Shown piece after piece: positions 63,072-64,000 of a DNA stretch of 64,000 nucleotides. Source of the DNA: Streptomyces sp. NBC_01591. Its GTDB lineage: Bacteria; Actinomycetota; Actinomycetes; Streptomycetales; Streptomycetaceae. Where the stretch lies: contig NZ_CP109328.1 in assembly GCF_035918155.1 (NCBI RefSeq), positions 124,001 to 188,000 on the forward strand. The letters run 5' to 3'. The stretch's first letter is position 1, and each line of letters starts with the position of its first letter. Under the pieces are notes generated by a model. That model saw nothing but the letters and a program-made list of their open reading frames with translations, ran no database searches and was not told the origin of the DNA. A program made the translations under genes and the position numbers.

Positions 63072-63623
63072 GTGGCTTTTCGGGTACGTGCCATCACGGT
63101 GAGCGATCACGCCTCGTCCAACGCGACCCAACCTGCGGTGGCGGCTGCCCGGGTTCAAGACATCGCTGGCGTACCTGCCCGAAGGGCCGGTGATCGACTG
63201 GGCCTCGGATGATCTGGCCGGCTGGCTCGACCCATTGGTGGACCACCTGAAGCACTCTGGCACCTTCGCCCTACGCATCGGGTCGACGGCGGTGGCCCGC
63301 ATCTGGAGTGCTGCGAGCTGCGGGCCCGGGTCGGAGAACACGCCTGGTACAGCTACGGCGCCTCCGCCACGGCCGAACGGGAGGTATGTGGGTCGAACGC
63401 CGTGCAGCGGAAGATGATCACTGATGCTCTGGCTGCCGGATGTACGGTCCACGACCTGCGCGGCATCACCGGCGCCGTGGACGACAACTTCCTGCACCTG
63501 GGCCTGATCCAGTTCAAGGTCGGCACCGGCGGCGAAGCCTTGGAGTATCTCGGCGAATGGGATCTGCCGCTGAATCGCCTGCTTTGTAAGGCATTCGACG
63601 TCTCCATATCCCATCGAGGCTGA
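63072..63623 (+). pseudogene. Second FemX/VanK-type gene, with internal deletions
   Basis: Starts VAFRVRAITVSDHAS 8 bp after murF, as a FemX would. It then jumps to LAYLPEGPVIDWASDDLAG and LDPLVDHLKHSGTFALRIGS, and after a large deletion near 63320 to YSYGASATAEREVCGSNAVQ, DLRGITGAVDDNFLHLGLIQ and EYLGEWDLPLNRLLCKAFDV. At least two deletions and frame changes remove the middle of the protein. It shows that murF once led an operon with its own bridge transferase. Confidence 0.85.
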
Positions 63624-63741
63624 GGCGGCCTGTCGGTGGCGGAACTCGGCGGGCGAGACGCGAAGTGGGCGTGGAAGCAGCGACCGGCGTAGTTCGGGCG
63701 TGAGCAGGCAGCGGGTTTCCCCGGTGAGATTCGGACGTTCT

Positions 63742-64000
63742 TCAGGCCTGATCGCCATCTGTTTGTGTGTGCGCTGACGCGGCGGGCAGTTGCACCGTGA
63801 CGCGGAGCCCGCCGGCGGGGCGGGGGGTGAGGGTGAGGGTTCCGTCGTGTGCCTGGGTGATGGTCTTGACGATGGCCAGGCCGAGGCCGACACCTGCGTG
63901 GCTGCTGTGTATGCGTTCGGTGCCGCGCTGGAATGGCTCGGTGAGTGTCGAGACCAGCTGTGAGGTGAGCTTCTCGCCAGTGTTCTCGACAGTGAGCACA
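63742..64000 (-). CDS. vanS: Sensor histidine kinase C-terminus, probable VanS
   Basis: The gene enters from the right edge of the window; the last 86 codons are visible. LTVENTGEKL (N box region), EPFQRGTERIHSSHAGVGLG then LAIVKTITQAHDGTL (F and G boxes) and LRVTVQLPAA are the ATPase domain of a two-component kinase. Its position next to van genes that carry VanR-type boxes makes VanS likely, but the sensor part is outside the window and vanR is not seen. Confidence 0.75.
   Translation of the reverse strand, partial: VLTVENTGEKLTSQLVSTLTEPFQRGTERIHSSHAGVGLGLAIVKTITQAHDGTLTLTPRPAGGLRVTVQLPAASAHTQTDGDQA

Noticed and set aside
1..64000. CRISPR arrays, tRNA or rRNA genes
   Set aside because: No regularly spaced direct repeats with unique spacers and no cloverleaf-like gene were seen on either strand while reading through.

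Overview
This is a high-GC actinobacterial window, almost certainly Streptomyces or a close relative. Evidence: strong G/C preference at third codon positions, GTG starts, ATGA/GTGA stop-start overlaps, a Ku protein with a lysine-rich tail, SpoIIE-type phosphatase and LacI/ABC-sugar architecture, and small proteins that I recall only from Streptomyces. It reads as an accessory, transposon-scarred region (chromosome arm or similar) with several intact metabolic islands between layers of insertion sequences. No tRNA, rRNA or CRISPR array was seen.

Layout. 1-9.1 kb: end of a GlxA-type regulator, then a pile of IS elements (IS701 fragment, IS3, IS4) and a GAF-PAS-GAF-PP2C phosphatase whose C-terminus was cut by an ISKra4-type element. 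9.1-17.7 kb: secreted serine hydrolase, LysR regulator, nitrilase-like amidohydrolase with its amino-acid permease, an unusual array of about 20-bp repeats, and Ku. 17.9-23 kb: a TPR regulator divergent from a tightly coupled five-gene set (Asp/Asn beta-hydroxylase-like, nucleotidyltransferase, LOG-like, phosphoribosyltransferase, HAD phosphatase). No pathway that I know contains this set, and it is my best candidate for an undescribed system. 23-29 kb: a transposase, an APH-like kinase and a junkyard of truncated genes. 29-38.1 kb: a LacI-controlled carbohydrate locus (FAD oxidoreductase, ABC importer, GH5-like glycosidase, large exported protein). 38.2-39.3 kb: the 3' end of a group II intron inside an IS630 relic, plus a molybdopterin-enzyme relic. 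39.4-40.9 kb: TetR regulator and dehydrogenase sharing an operator. 41-48.3 kb: IS6, nested IS110 and nested IS5 elements. 48.3-53 kb: NUDIX, a small conserved protein, a hydrolase/TetR pair and a TniB-like relic.

53.2-64 kb is a glycopeptide (vancomycin-type) resistance island: vanK (FemX type), an operon vanH-vanA-vanX-C39-like gene, a divergent MurF-type ligase, a decayed second FemX gene, and the C-terminus of a VanS-like sensor kinase at the right edge. VanH makes D-lactate, VanA joins it to D-alanine, VanX removes D-Ala-D-Ala, the MurF homologue would load D-Ala-D-Lac onto the nucleotide precursor, and VanK would add the cross-bridge residue to D-Lac precursors. Three promoters in this island carry the same box about 33 bp before an ATG. 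The box ahead of murF is part of a duplicated, inverted copy of the vanH promoter and first codons. That copy leaves a 39-codon leader whose stop overlaps the murF start. Truncated ABC exporter, cation/proton antiporter, P450 and ferredoxin genes beside the island suggest it derives from the edge of a glycopeptide biosynthetic cluster.

All assignments come from reading translations and motifs; no database search was possible.
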